DNA of 64,000 bases, from the NCBI RefSeq assembly GCF_000503215.1, contig NZ_KI628539.1, forward strand, positions 833,752-897,751, given 5' to 3'. The notes under the pieces are model-generated. The model saw only the letters and a program-made list of their open reading frames with translations, ran no database searches and had not been told where the DNA came from. This DNA is from Pseudomonas canadensis (GTDB lineage: Bacteria > Pseudomonadota > Gammaproteobacteria > Pseudomonadales > Pseudomonadaceae). A program made the position numbers and the translations under genes. Shown in pieces: positions 14,355 to 23,059 of the stretch (its first letter is position 1; every line of letters begins with the position of its first letter).

Positions 14355-15290
14355 TTACAGCCGGACTTCTGCCACTGTTGAATTGCCGATATTTGCGACA
14401 TATGCAATTCGGCCGGTGGGGGCCACAGCGATTCCACGTGGCTTGTCGAAACCAGGGATTATGCCAGTCACGGTTTGGGTACGAGTATCGATAATGCTGA
14501 CTCGGTTGCCATCGGTTTCGGTGAGATAGGCTCGCTCCAGCATGGTGTGAAAAGCTATCTGAAAAGGGCCGAGCAGGCCGCGGAGAATCGAGCTTGCCTG
14601 TGCAGTGGCAGTATCCCCGATATACACCTCGCCACGGTCTCGGTAGGTGATGTAGACGCGAGCGGCGAAGCGAGCATGAGCGATGCTGGTGGGTTCTCCA
14701 GCAACCGTATTGGTTTGGAACACGACCCGGTTGGTGCCTAGGTTGATACTGGTCCAATCATCGGCTGTTGATGCCACATGTGAGCGGGCGTTTCCGGGGG
14801 CTACACAAATGTCTTTGGCATAACGCACGGCGGTGGCGATGATTCGCTCGTAGTTGGTGGTGTTGATCGCAACGACTTCGCAAGCGCCGTGGTCGGCGAT
14901 GTACAGGCGCGCACCGGTGGAGTTCAACGCCATGCCATTGACGGTGGTGAATCCGCCGATTTGATTGATAACGGTGTTGCTTGAGGTGTCGATCACCGTA
15001 ATGGGGGTATCGCTCGCCTGGCTGTTATCGCTGGCATAGAGTCGATGGGCTGACGGGTGCATGGCGAGCCAGATGGGCGAACCCACCCCGACAATCGTTG
15101 TAAGGACGCTCATGTTTGTGGTGTCGATGACCGTGATGCCTTGTGGGGGTGTGGCGCTGGCGACATAAAGCCGGCTTCCATCTCTGTTAAGTACAAGGCG
15201 ATTAGGTGATCCCTGCACGGGAGTCGTGTTGATGATCGCAGCGGGTTCATCATTCTCGTCGTCCGCGACGGTAGGGGGGAGGGGCGTCAT
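14355..15290 (-). CDS. YncE/YVTN-type beta-propeller protein without signal peptide
   Basis: A 311-residue protein built from repeated YVTN-like beta-propeller blades. Recurring units are of the type RLYVAS..TPPQGITVIDTTNMSVLTTI, RLYASDNS..TPITVIDTSSNTVINQI, RLYIADHG and RIAYVANIGNSTVAEV, giving about seven blades. There is no signal peptide or transmembrane segment, although many YncE relatives are periplasmic; a non-classical N-terminus MTPLPPTVADDENDEP precedes the first blade. GAGGA lies before the ATG. It interrupts the ung to tct synteny known from P. aeruginosa, so it may be an insertion. The ligand is unknown. Confidence 0.75.
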   Translation of the reverse strand: MTPLPPTVADDENDEPAAIINTTPVQGSPNRLVLNRDGSRLYVASATPPQGITVIDTTNMSVLTTIVGVGSPIWLAMHPSAHRLYASDNSQASDTPITVIDTSSNTVINQIGGFTTVNGMALNSTGARLYIADHGACEVVAINTTNYERIIATAVRYAKDICVAPGNARSHVASTADDWTSINLGTNRVVFQTNTVAGEPTSIAHARFAARVYITYRDRGEVYIGDTATAQASSILRGLLGPFQIAFHTMLERAYLTETDGNRVSIIDTRTQTVTGIIPGFDKPRGIAVAPTGRIAYVANIGNSTVAEVRL

Positions 15291-15410
15291 GTTGTAATCC
15301 TCAAGGGTTCAGTAGCACGATTGAGGATCACGGCGATGAGCTTGCCTAGCTGTGAGAGTTGACAGTTCCGACAAATGGCAGCGATCCGAAGTGAACCACT
15401 GCCACCCGGG

Positions 15411-16439
15411 TCAAGATTGCCGGTTCCAGCGCCTGAACAACGGCTCCGCCAGAAACAGTACAAACAACAATCGCATCACTTGCATGGCCGTCACCAACGG
15501 CACCGACAGTTGCAGGGTCTCGGCTGTAAGACTCATCTCGGCGATCCCGCCGGGCATCATGCCCAGGGTCAGCGAGCGCAGGTCCAGATGGGTCAACACA
15601 CTCAGCCCTACCGCCGCCAAGGTTGCCAGCGCCATGGTCAAGGCCGTACCAATCAGGGTGCGGCCCATGAACGAGGGCGCGCGACGAAAGAATTGACGAT
15701 TGAAGTGGCAACCTAGGCCGCTGCCGATCAACCATTGGCCAATCTGGCTGCCGCCGTCTGGCAGGCCGATATGCAAATCCCAAACGACGCTGGCCGTCGC
15801 ACTCACCAGCAGCGGCCCGAACAACCACGGGTTTGGCTGACGCAACCGCTGCCAACCCCAGGCCACCAGCGCGCCTATCGGAAATAGCGCCAACAGCCAA
15901 GGCCAACTCACCGGCGCCGGATGAAACTGCGGCGTGCCGCCTTCCAGCAGATATTTGAAGATCGCCGGCACACACAGCACCACTACCAGCACTCGTAGAC
16001 TCTGCCCCGCCGCGACACGGCTGAGCACCGCGCCATTGCGTGCGCCGAGGTTGACCATCTCACCGGAGCCGCCCGGCATGCTGGAGAAAAACGCGGTGGC
16101 GCGGTCTTCACCGCTGCGGCGCATCAGCCACACCCCGACGACGCTCGATAGGCTAGTGACCAGCGCACCGACGAAGATCAGCCCGAAGTGGCTCATCACC
16201 TGCTCAATCACCACCGGGGTGAAGTGCAGGCCAATCCCGATCCCCACTACCCATTGGCCGCATTTGCGCCCGCCGGGAATCTCCGCCAACTGCCACGGCG
16301 TGAGGCAGCGCACCAGGATAATCGCCAGCAACGAGCCGACCATGTACGGCAAAGGCCAGCCGACGAGGCTGGCCAGGTAACCGCCGGCCAGGCCGACCAG
16401 CGGTGTTCCCCACCAATGTTTAAAGGTGACCTCAGACAT
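15411..16439 (-). CDS. AbrB-family membrane protein (duplicated TIGR03082 domain)
   Basis: A 342-residue inner-membrane protein with about ten helices arranged as two homologous halves. Each half has a PGG motif (SSMPGGSGEMV and LGMMPGGIAEMS). It is the family confusingly named AbrB/ammonia monooxygenase-like; it has nothing to do with the Bacillus AbrB DNA-binding domain, and its function is unknown. The chosen ATG at 16439 (MSEVTFKHWW) overlaps the tctA stop by 8 bases, so it belongs to the tricarboxylate operon as the last gene. That position suggests a part in transport or export of related acids. Confidence 0.85.
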   Translation of the reverse strand: MSEVTFKHWWGTPLVGLAGGYLASLVGWPLPYMVGSLLAIILVRCLTPWQLAEIPGGRKCGQWVVGIGIGLHFTPVVIEQVMSHFGLIFVGALVTSLSSVVGVWLMRRSGEDRATAFFSSMPGGSGEMVNLGARNGAVLSRVAAGQSLRVLVVVLCVPAIFKYLLEGGTPQFHPAPVSWPWLLALFPIGALVAWGWQRLRQPNPWLFGPLLVSATASVVWDLHIGLPDGGSQIGQWLIGSGLGCHFNRQFFRRAPSFMGRTLIGTALTMALATLAAVGLSVLTHLDLRSLTLGMMPGGIAEMSLTAETLQLSVPLVTAMQVMRLLFVLFLAEPLFRRWNRQS

Positions 16440-17946
16440 CGGCCACGGCACGACGCTGCAGGGCACGTTTGCGGTAGATGCGGATCAGCGGGAAGGCCAG
16501 CATCAGCGCCGTCAGTACCCACACGCCAAAGGTGATCGGGCTCGACCAGAGAATCTGCAGGTCACCGTTGGAGATCGACAGCGCACGGCGCAGGTTCTGC
16601 TCCATCAAACCGCCGAGGATAAAGCCGAGCAGTACCGGCGACAGCGGGAAGTCGAGCTTGCGCAGGATGTAGCCGAAGATGCCGATACCGACCATCAGGA
16701 ACAGGTCGAAGGTGGTGGCGTGCACGGCATAAACACCAATCGCCGTGATGATGGCAATCACCGGCACCAGCGCCCAGTTCGGCACGGCGAGGATACGCGT
16801 GAAGATGCGGATCATCGGGATGTTGAGGATCACCAGCATGATGTTGGCGATGAACAACGAGGCGATCAGGCCCCAGACGATGTCGGGTTGCTGTTGGAAC
16901 AGCAGCGGACCCGGGGTGATGTTGTACAGCGACAGCGCGCCGATCATCACCGCCGTGGTGCCCGAACCGGGTACGCCGAGGGTCAGCATGGGCACCAGGG
17001 CGCCGCAGGCGGACGCGCCGATGGCGGTTTCTGGAGCAGCGAGGCCGCGCATGTCGCCCTGGCCGAACTTGCCGCTGGCACCGGCCAGGCGTTTTTCGGT
17101 CATGTAGGCAACGGCCGAGGCCAAGGTCGCACCGGCACCTGGCAACACGCCCATGATGAAACCCAGCAAACCGCAGCGGATGTTGACGACAAAGACCGCG
17201 CCCGCTTCCTTGAGGTTGAACATCATGCGGCCCGTGGCTTTCACGGCTTCCTGGCCACGGTGGGTTTTTTCCAGCAGCAACAGGATCTCACTGATAGAGA
17301 ACAGGCCCAGCACCAACACCACAAACTGGATGCCGTCGGTGAGGTGGATGTTGTCGCCGGTAAAGCGGTACACGCCGCTGTTCGCGTCGATGCCGACAGC
17401 CGACAGGAACAAGCCTATCAGCGCTGCAACAAAGGTCTTCAAGGGTTTGTCACCGGCCATGCCGCCGAGACAGACAATCGCAAACACCATCAGTACGAAA
17501 TATTCCGCCGGCCCGAAGGCAATCGCCCATTTGGCCAGCAACGGCGCAAACAGCACCATGCCGCAGGTAGCGATAAACGCGCCGATGAACGAACTCCACG
17601 CCGACAACGACAGCGCTACACCGGCCAGGCCTTTGCGGGCCATCGGGTAGCCGTCGAGGGTGGTCATCACGGTGGAGGCTTCGCCCGGGATGTTCAGCAG
17701 AATCGAGCTGATGCGCCCGCCGTATTCGCAGCCCAGGTACACGGCTGCCAGCAGGATCAGCGCCGATTCCGGCGGCAGGCCCAGGGCGAACGCGATGGGG
17801 ATCAACAGTGCCACGCCGTTGATCGGGCCAAGGCCCGGCAACAGGCCGACCACGGTGCCGATCAGGGTGCCGCACAGTGCGGTCACCAGGTTGTAAGGGG
17901 ACAGTGCAACGCCGAAGCCCTGGCCCAAGTAGCCGAAAGTATCCAT
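16432..17946 (-). CDS. tctA: Tripartite tricarboxylate transporter large membrane subunit TctA
   Basis: A 504-residue permease with about twelve helices, the large membrane subunit of the TTT system. Family stretches include GLLPGLGPINGVALLIPIAFAL near the N-terminus and GVLPGAGATLASAVAYMTEKR in the second half, the duplicated motif of TctA. It moves citrate-type acids brought by TctC, together with TctB, using an ion gradient. The ATG at 17946 lies one base after the tctB stop; the frame continues upstream within tctB but that is spurious. It is the fourth gene of opdH-tctC-tctB-tctA. Confidence 0.95.
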   Translation of the reverse strand: MDTFGYLGQGFGVALSPYNLVTALCGTLIGTVVGLLPGLGPINGVALLIPIAFALGLPPESALILLAAVYLGCEYGGRISSILLNIPGEASTVMTTLDGYPMARKGLAGVALSLSAWSSFIGAFIATCGMVLFAPLLAKWAIAFGPAEYFVLMVFAIVCLGGMAGDKPLKTFVAALIGLFLSAVGIDANSGVYRFTGDNIHLTDGIQFVVLVLGLFSISEILLLLEKTHRGQEAVKATGRMMFNLKEAGAVFVVNIRCGLLGFIMGVLPGAGATLASAVAYMTEKRLAGASGKFGQGDMRGLAAPETAIGASACGALVPMLTLGVPGSGTTAVMIGALSLYNITPGPLLFQQQPDIVWGLIASLFIANIMLVILNIPMIRIFTRILAVPNWALVPVIAIITAIGVYAVHATTFDLFLMVGIGIFGYILRKLDFPLSPVLLGFILGGLMEQNLRRALSISNGDLQILWSSPITFGVWVLTALMLAFPLIRIYRKRALQRRAVADV

Positions 17947-17947
17947 A

Positions 17948-18406
17948 TCAGTTCTCCAGAACGTCGAGCAGGCCGAGGGGCAGCGGCACATCCATGGCTT
18001 TATCGAACAGCAGGTAAAGACCAATCGCCATCAGGCTGACGATCACCACACTCGGCAACCAGCGGCCGCCATACAGGCGCGCCATCGGAATGCCGATCAG
18101 CATGCTGCTGAGGATGAAACCCAGGGGTTCGAAGGTGCCGGCGAATACGATCAACAGGCCGACGCAGATGCCGATCTTGATCAGGGTTTCGCGGTCCAGC
18201 GCGGGTTCTTCTTCGGTGTGTTTGGTCGGCTGTGGGCGGAACAGCATGTAGATCAGCGCCAGGCTCATCAGCCCGAGCATCAGCAGCGGGTAGGCGCGAG
18301 GTCCTACCGGCTCGTAGGAAAACGATGCCTGGTACGGCCAGGCCATCAGTGCCAGGGCGGCACAGGCCAGCAATAGCACGGAGGCGAAAATGCGTTGTAA
18401 GAGCAT
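17948..18406 (-). CDS. tctB: Tripartite tricarboxylate transporter small membrane subunit TctB
   Basis: A 152-residue protein with four transmembrane helices, the small membrane subunit of the TTT transporter (MLLQRIFASVLLLACAALALMAW... through LMAIGLYLLFDKAMDVPLPLG). The ATG at 18406 has CAGGAG upstream; the frame is open to 18454 but that extension is not conserved-looking. It lies between tctC and tctA with a one-base gap to tctA. It has no catalytic residues of its own and acts only with TctA and TctC. Confidence 0.93.
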   Translation of the reverse strand: MLLQRIFASVLLLACAALALMAWPYQASFSYEPVGPRAYPLLMLGLMSLALIYMLFRPQPTKHTEEEPALDRETLIKIGICVGLLIVFAGTFEPLGFILSSMLIGIPMARLYGGRWLPSVVIVSLMAIGLYLLFDKAMDVPLPLGLLDVLEN

Positions 18407-18465
18407 GTTGAACTCCTGGGCCACGCCGCGTGTGCAACGGGCGTGACCGGGCAAAAGAGGGGCGA

Positions 18466-19449
18466 TTACTGGATCAGGCCGAACTCTTTGGCCAGCACTT
18501 TGTAGTCAGCCACCTGTTTCTTCACGTAGGTGTCCAGCTCCGGGCCGGTCATGGCGAACGGGAACAGCTCGCGCTGGTCGCGCAGCTTGGCGAACTCTTC
18601 CGAGGCCAGCAGTTTGTCGAACGCTTCTTTCCACCAGGCGTAGTCGGCATCGCTGACTTTTGGCCCGAGGTAGAAACCACGCACCACCGGCCAGACGATG
18701 TCGTAGCCTTGCTCTTTGGCGGTCGGAATATTCTTCATTTCCGGCTCGTCCAGGCGCTGCTCGGAGAACACGGCCAGCAGGCGCATGTCACCGCTCAGGA
18801 TGTGCGGCATGGAGTCGGAGATGTCGGTACTGCCCACCTGGATATGGCCACCCAGCAGAGCAGTGGCGATTTCGCCGCCGCCTTCCAGCGCCACGTAACG
18901 CAGTTCGCGCGGGTTGATCCCGGCGGCCTTGGCGATCAGCGCGGTTTGCATCCAGTCCTGACTGCCGACGGTGCCGCCGGAACCGATCACTACGCTGCCC
19001 GGATCTTTTTTCAGCGCTTTGACCAAATCGTCCAAGGTCTTGTAGGGCGAGTCGGCTTTCACTGCGATGGCCCCGTAGCTGGTGCCGACCGCTGCCAACC
19101 AACGCACGGCGCTTTCATCGAAGCGACCAAACTTGCCCTGGGCCAGGTTCAACAGCGAACCGCTGGACCAGGCTACCAGGGTGCCGGCATCGGCTGGACG
19201 CTGGGCGACCACGGCGTTGTAGGCCACTGCGCCGACGCCGCCTGGCATGTAGGTCACGCGCATCGGCTTGCTCAGCAGCTTCTCGTTGACCAGCGCGCTT
19301 TGCGCCAGTTTGCAGGTCAGGTCAAAACCACCGCCAGGCGAGGCCGGGGCGATGCATTCCGGACGCTTGGGCTCGTCGGCAGCCAGCAGTTGGCCGGCGA
19401 ACAGCATGCAGCCGGCGGCGAGGGCCAATTTACGCAGTGAAGGGGTCAT
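18466..19449 (-). CDS. tctC: Tripartite tricarboxylate transporter substrate-binding protein TctC
   Basis: A 327-residue periplasmic solute-binding protein of the Bug/TctC family. A cleavable signal peptide ends near LLAADE (about residue 25). The first binding loop is CIAPASPGGGFDLTCK, and a second glycine-rich loop is VIGSGGTVGSQDW. It captures citrate-like tricarboxylates that have crossed the outer membrane via OpdH. The ATG at 19449 has GGAG upstream; a start four codons earlier is less likely. Its place right after opdH is conserved with P. aeruginosa. Confidence 0.94.
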   Translation of the reverse strand: MTPSLRKLALAAGCMLFAGQLLAADEPKRPECIAPASPGGGFDLTCKLAQSALVNEKLLSKPMRVTYMPGGVGAVAYNAVVAQRPADAGTLVAWSSGSLLNLAQGKFGRFDESAVRWLAAVGTSYGAIAVKADSPYKTLDDLVKALKKDPGSVVIGSGGTVGSQDWMQTALIAKAAGINPRELRYVALEGGGEIATALLGGHIQVGSTDISDSMPHILSGDMRLLAVFSEQRLDEPEMKNIPTAKEQGYDIVWPVVRGFYLGPKVSDADYAWWKEAFDKLLASEEFAKLRDQRELFPFAMTGPELDTYVKKQVADYKVLAKEFGLIQ

Positions 19450-19482
19450 GGTTATCTCCATCTTTGTTGTTATGAGGGGGTA

Positions 19483-20775
19483 CTACCAAAGTGCGACGCT
19501 ATAGCTGACCAGCAAGCGCATTTCATCCGCATCACGGGCTGAGTAGTTGGAACGGTACGTGGCGTTACGCAGGCGCACGGCTACATCCTTGAACGTGCCG
19601 GTCTGCACTACGTACTTGATCTCGCTGTTGCGTTCCCACTCCTTGCCGGTCTCGCCGTTCTTGAGCTTGATGTTGTCACCCGACAGGTAACGGCTCATGA
19701 AGCTCAGGCCGGGAATCCCCAGCTTGGCGAAGTCGAAGTCGTAGCGCGCCTGCCAGGAACGCTCTTCGGCGCCGGCAAAGTCGTTGATCTGCACGAAGTT
19801 GACCAGGTACGGATCGCTGCCATCCACATACGGGAAGGCGCTGTCGCCGGACATGTGCTGGTAGCCGGCGCTGAGCTTGTGGCCATTGAGGGCATAGCTG
19901 AACAGGCCGTTGAGGGATTTATTGTCGATCTTGCCGCCGCGCGCGCTGCCGGTGTCATCGCTGATGGCCAGGCGCAGGTCGGTGCCGAAGGTGCCGGGGC
20001 CCATCGGGCGCGCAGCCACCAGGCCGAGGAAGTGCTGGCGGTACACGTCGTCGAGTTGGGCGAAGTGGTAGCTGCCGGTGATCTTGTCGGCGAATTTGTA
20101 GTCGGCGCCGCCAAAGTTGAAGTGCTTGCCGGTGGCGCCGCTGACGAAGCGGCTGTTCTTGTTGTTGAGGGCGATGTCTTCGTAGTTGGTGTCGTCGCGG
20201 TCCTTGGCTTTGTCCAGGCGGCCGCCGGTGAACACCAGGTTCTTGAATTCCTTGGACGTGATCAGGCCGCCATTGAAAGTCTGCGGCAGGATGCGGCCGT
20301 CATTGGGCTTGAGGATCGGCAGTTCAGGGATCAGCGAGCCGATCTTCAGCTCGGTGGCCGAGATCTTCACTTTGCCGGTCAGGCCCAGCTTGGAGTACTC
20401 GTCGGCGGCGCGGCCATCGTCATGCGTGGGCAGCAGGCCGGTGCCGGTGCGGTCAGGGCTGGAGTCGAGCTTGACCCCAAGCATGCCCAGCGCATCCACG
20501 CCAAAGCCGACGGTGCCGTCGGTGTAGCCCGACTGCAGGTTGAGCATGAAGCCCTGGGCCCACTCGTCGCGCTTGGATTGCTGGGCGCTGGTGCCATCGC
20601 GAAAGTCGCGGTTGAAGTACATGTTGCGGGTTTCCAGGGTCGCGCTACTGTCTTCGAAGAAGGCAGCCTGGCTAAGCGGCGAAAAGCCGGCAAGGGTAGC
20701 AGCACTGGCGAGGGCGGTCTGGGTCAGGCGAGAAAAACGAACAGGCGAGGGGGCCTGGGGCTGTGTCGACAGCAT
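19483..20775 (-). CDS. opdH: OprD-family outer-membrane porin, OpdH (tricarboxylate channel)
   Basis: A 430-residue OprD-family 18-stranded porin. The signal sequence ends near LSQAAFFEDS (about residue 33), followed by the family start SSATLETRNMYFNRDFRD. Later come GSLIPELPILKPNDGRILPQTFNGG and the C-terminal aromatic strand ending VALW, the sorting signal for outer-membrane insertion. The ATG at 20775 has GGAG; a longer frame to 20901 runs into the regulatory region and is rejected. OpdH in P. aeruginosa takes up cis-aconitate and other tricarboxylates and is activated by TctD. The same linkage here supports the assignment. Confidence 0.9.
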   Translation of the reverse strand: MLSTQPQAPSPVRFSRLTQTALASAATLAGFSPLSQAAFFEDSSATLETRNMYFNRDFRDGTSAQQSKRDEWAQGFMLNLQSGYTDGTVGFGVDALGMLGVKLDSSPDRTGTGLLPTHDDGRAADEYSKLGLTGKVKISATELKIGSLIPELPILKPNDGRILPQTFNGGLITSKEFKNLVFTGGRLDKAKDRDDTNYEDIALNNKNSRFVSGATGKHFNFGGADYKFADKITGSYHFAQLDDVYRQHFLGLVAARPMGPGTFGTDLRLAISDDTGSARGGKIDNKSLNGLFSYALNGHKLSAGYQHMSGDSAFPYVDGSDPYLVNFVQINDFAGAEERSWQARYDFDFAKLGIPGLSFMSRYLSGDNIKLKNGETGKEWERNSEIKYVVQTGTFKDVAVRLRNATYRSNYSARDADEMRLLVSYSVALW

Positions 20776-20894
20776 CGTTGTGTACTCCGTTATTGTTCTT
20801 ATTTTGGCGAAAACGCTTCGAGGCGTTTTTCGGGCGCGGCGCTGAAGCCGCTCGGCGGGCATAGACCACCGTAGCTGGATGCTAAAGGGCGAAG

Positions 20895-20922
20895 CTTTCA
20901 CTAACCTTTCAGTTGGCTTTCA
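20895..20922. promoter_or_regulatory. Three CTTTCA direct repeats at 11-bp spacing, likely TctD site
   Basis: CTTTCA occurs at 20895, 20906 and 20917, each exactly 11 bp apart, in the 234-bp gap between opdH and tctD. One-turn direct repeats are how OmpR/PhoB-family regulators such as TctD bind. The repeats are seen directly; the binding is inferred from family and position. Confidence 0.7.
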
Positions 20923-21009
20923 ATGTTTTCGGGCTTCACAGAGCAGGCGGCGCCTGTAAACTGCCCAGCAAAGCGTGGCGCCGACCACCCCTGAATGAGG
21001 TAGAAATCC

Positions 21010-21681
21010 ATGCGTGTCCTGCTGGTTGAAGACCATCTGCAACTCGCCGAAAGTGTCGCGCAAGCGCTCAAGAGCACGGGTCTGACCGTCGACGTGCTGC
21101 ACGATGGCGTGGCGGCGGACCTGGCCCTGAGCAGCGAGGAATACGCGGCGGCGATCCTCGATGTGGGGCTGCCGCGCATGGACGGTTTCGAGGTGCTTGC
21201 ACGCCTACGCGCCCGTGGGAAAAATCTGCCAGTGCTGATGTTGACGGCGCGCAGTGATGTGAAAGACCGTGTGCACGGTCTTAACCTGGGGGCCGACGAC
21301 TACCTCGCCAAGCCTTTCGAGCTCACCGAGTTGGAAGCGCGGGTCAAGGCTTTGTTGCGGCGCAGTGTGCTGGGTGGCGAGCGTCAACAGGCCTGCGGCG
21401 TGTTGGTCTATGACCTCGACACGCGACGTTTCACCGTGGGCGGCGAGCTGATGACGCTCACCTCCCGTGAACAAGCGGTGCTTGAGGCGCTGATTGCTCG
21501 GCCAGGCCGGGTGATGAGCAAGGAACAACTGGCTTCCCAGGTGTTCGGCCTGGACGAAGAGGCCAGCCCCGATGCCATCGAAATCTACGTGCATCGCCTG
21601 CGCAAGAAACTCGACGGCCAGCCCATCGCTATCGTGACCTTTCGCGGCCTCGGCTACTTGCTGGAAGCCCGCGATGCATAA
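21010..21681 (+). CDS. tctD: Two-component response regulator TctD
   Basis: A 223-residue OmpR-family response regulator. The receiver domain (1-118) has acidic pocket Glu7-Asp8, phospho-acceptor Asp51 in LDVGLPRMDGF, and the conserved Lys101 in LAKPF. The winged-helix DNA-binding domain (about 125-220) ends RGLGYLLEARDA. It controls citrate/tricarboxylate uptake genes by binding upstream of opdH. It is divergent from opdH-tctCBA and overlaps tctE by 8 bases, so regulator and sensor are made together. The ATG at 21010 follows GAGGTAGAAATCC. Confidence 0.94.
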   Translation: MRVLLVEDHLQLAESVAQALKSTGLTVDVLHDGVAADLALSSEEYAAAILDVGLPRMDGFEVLARLRARGKNLPVLMLTARSDVKDRVHGLNLGADDYLAKPFELTELEARVKALLRRSVLGGERQQACGVLVYDLDTRRFTVGGELMTLTSREQAVLEALIARPGRVMSKEQLASQVFGLDEEASPDAIEIYVHRLRKKLDGQPIAIVTFRGLGYLLEARDA

Positions 21682-23059
21682 GCCCAGCAGCCTGCGTTGG
21701 CGCCTGCTGTGGAACCTGGCGTTGTTGCTGGTGCTGTTGATGCTCGCCAGTGGCATGAGCGCCTACTGGAATGGTCGCGAAGCCGCTGACACCGCCTACG
21801 ATCGCACGTTGCTGGCCTCGGCGCGCACCATCGCCGCCGGCTTGACCCAGGTGGATGGCACCTTGAGTGCGAACGTGCCGTATGTGGCGCTGGATACGTT
21901 CGCCTACGACAGCGCCGGACGCATTTATTACCAGGTCAACGACATCGACCAGAAGCTCATCTCTGGCTATGAAAACCTGCCCGGCCCACCGCCAGGCACG
22001 CCGCGTACCGATGACTATCCCGCACTGGCACGCTTCTATGACGCCGTGTATCAAGGCCAGGAAGTGCGCGTGGTGAGTTTGCTCAAGGCCGTTTCCGAAC
22101 CGAACATGAACGGTATGGCGGAAATCCGCGTGGCCGAAACCGATGAAGCGCGTGTGAGCATGGCGCGCAGCTTGATGGCCGACACTTTGCTGCGTTTAGG
22201 CATGCTCGCCATCGGTGCGTTGTTGCTGGTGTGGTTTGCCGTGAGTGCAGCGTTGCGCCCGCTGGAGCGCCTGCGCACGGCGGTCGAAGAGCGTCAGCCT
22301 GACGACTTGCGTCCATTGCCATTGGTGGAAGTGCAGCATGAGTTCGGGCCGCTGGTGCGCTCGCTCAACCACTTTACCGAACGCCTGCGCGGACAGTTCG
22401 AACGACAGGCGCAGTTCATCGCCGATGCAGCCCATGAATTACGCACGCCACTGGCCGCGCTCAAGGCGCGACTGGAACTGGGCTTGCGCGCCGAAGACCC
22501 CGCCACGTGGCGCACCACTCTGGAAACCGCAGCTCAGGGCACTGACCGCCTGACCCATCTGGCCAATCAATTGCTGTCTCTGGCACGTATCGAAAACGGT
22601 GCCCGCGCCATTGCCGAGGGCGGCGCACAGTTACTTGACCTCAGCCAGTTGGCCCGGGAACTGGGCATGGCCATGGCGCCGCTGGCCCACGCACGCGGCG
22701 TGGCGTTGGCGTTGGAGGCCGACGAACCGGTGTGGTTGCGCGGTGAGCCGACCCTGTTGAATGAGTTGCTGAGCAACCTGGTGGACAACGCCCTGGCTCA
22801 CACACCGCCGGGCGGCAACGTGATTCTGCGGGTGACGGCGCCGGCGGTGCTGGAAGTGGAGGACGATGGCCCAGGTATCCCGCTGGATGAGCGGGATCGC
22901 GTGTTCGAGCGTTTCTACCGTCGCAGTCAGCAGGGCATGGGCTCAGGCCTGGGGTTGGCGATTGTCGGTGAGATTTGTCGGGCGCACCTGGCACAGATCA
23001 GCTTGCATGATGGCGAACTGGCCGGGTTGAAAGTGCGGGTGAGTTTTATCGCGGGCTGA
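21674..23059 (+). CDS. tctE: Sensor histidine kinase TctE
   Basis: A 461-residue membrane sensor kinase. TM1 is about residues 11-30 and the periplasmic sensor about 31-168 (2CSK_N-type). TM2 is about 172-192, then a HAMP linker and the HisKA domain with His254 in DAAHELRTPLAALKARLELG. The ATPase domain has the N box LLSNLVDNALAHT, G1 DDGPGIP and G2 GSGLGLAI. It senses extracellular tricarboxylates and phosphorylates TctD. The stop TGA directly abuts the stop of the convergent HDOD gene (TGATCA). Confidence 0.94.
   Translation: MHKPSSLRWRLLWNLALLLVLLMLASGMSAYWNGREAADTAYDRTLLASARTIAAGLTQVDGTLSANVPYVALDTFAYDSAGRIYYQVNDIDQKLISGYENLPGPPPGTPRTDDYPALARFYDAVYQGQEVRVVSLLKAVSEPNMNGMAEIRVAETDEARVSMARSLMADTLLRLGMLAIGALLLVWFAVSAALRPLERLRTAVEERQPDDLRPLPLVEVQHEFGPLVRSLNHFTERLRGQFERQAQFIADAAHELRTPLAALKARLELGLRAEDPATWRTTLETAAQGTDRLTHLANQLLSLARIENGARAIAEGGAQLLDLSQLARELGMAMAPLAHARGVALALEADEPVWLRGEPTLLNELLSNLVDNALAHTPPGGNVILRVTAPAVLEVEDDGPGIPLDERDRVFERFYRRSQQGMGSGLGLAIVGEICRAHLAQISLHDGELAGLKVRVSFIAG

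Noticed and set aside
16426..18039. Very long plus-strand frame opposite tctA, and similar long frames opposite mucD, nadB, BKACE and MFS genes
   Set aside because: These are the usual antisense shadows of GC-rich coding regions. The opposite strands encode intact, recognisable proteins.
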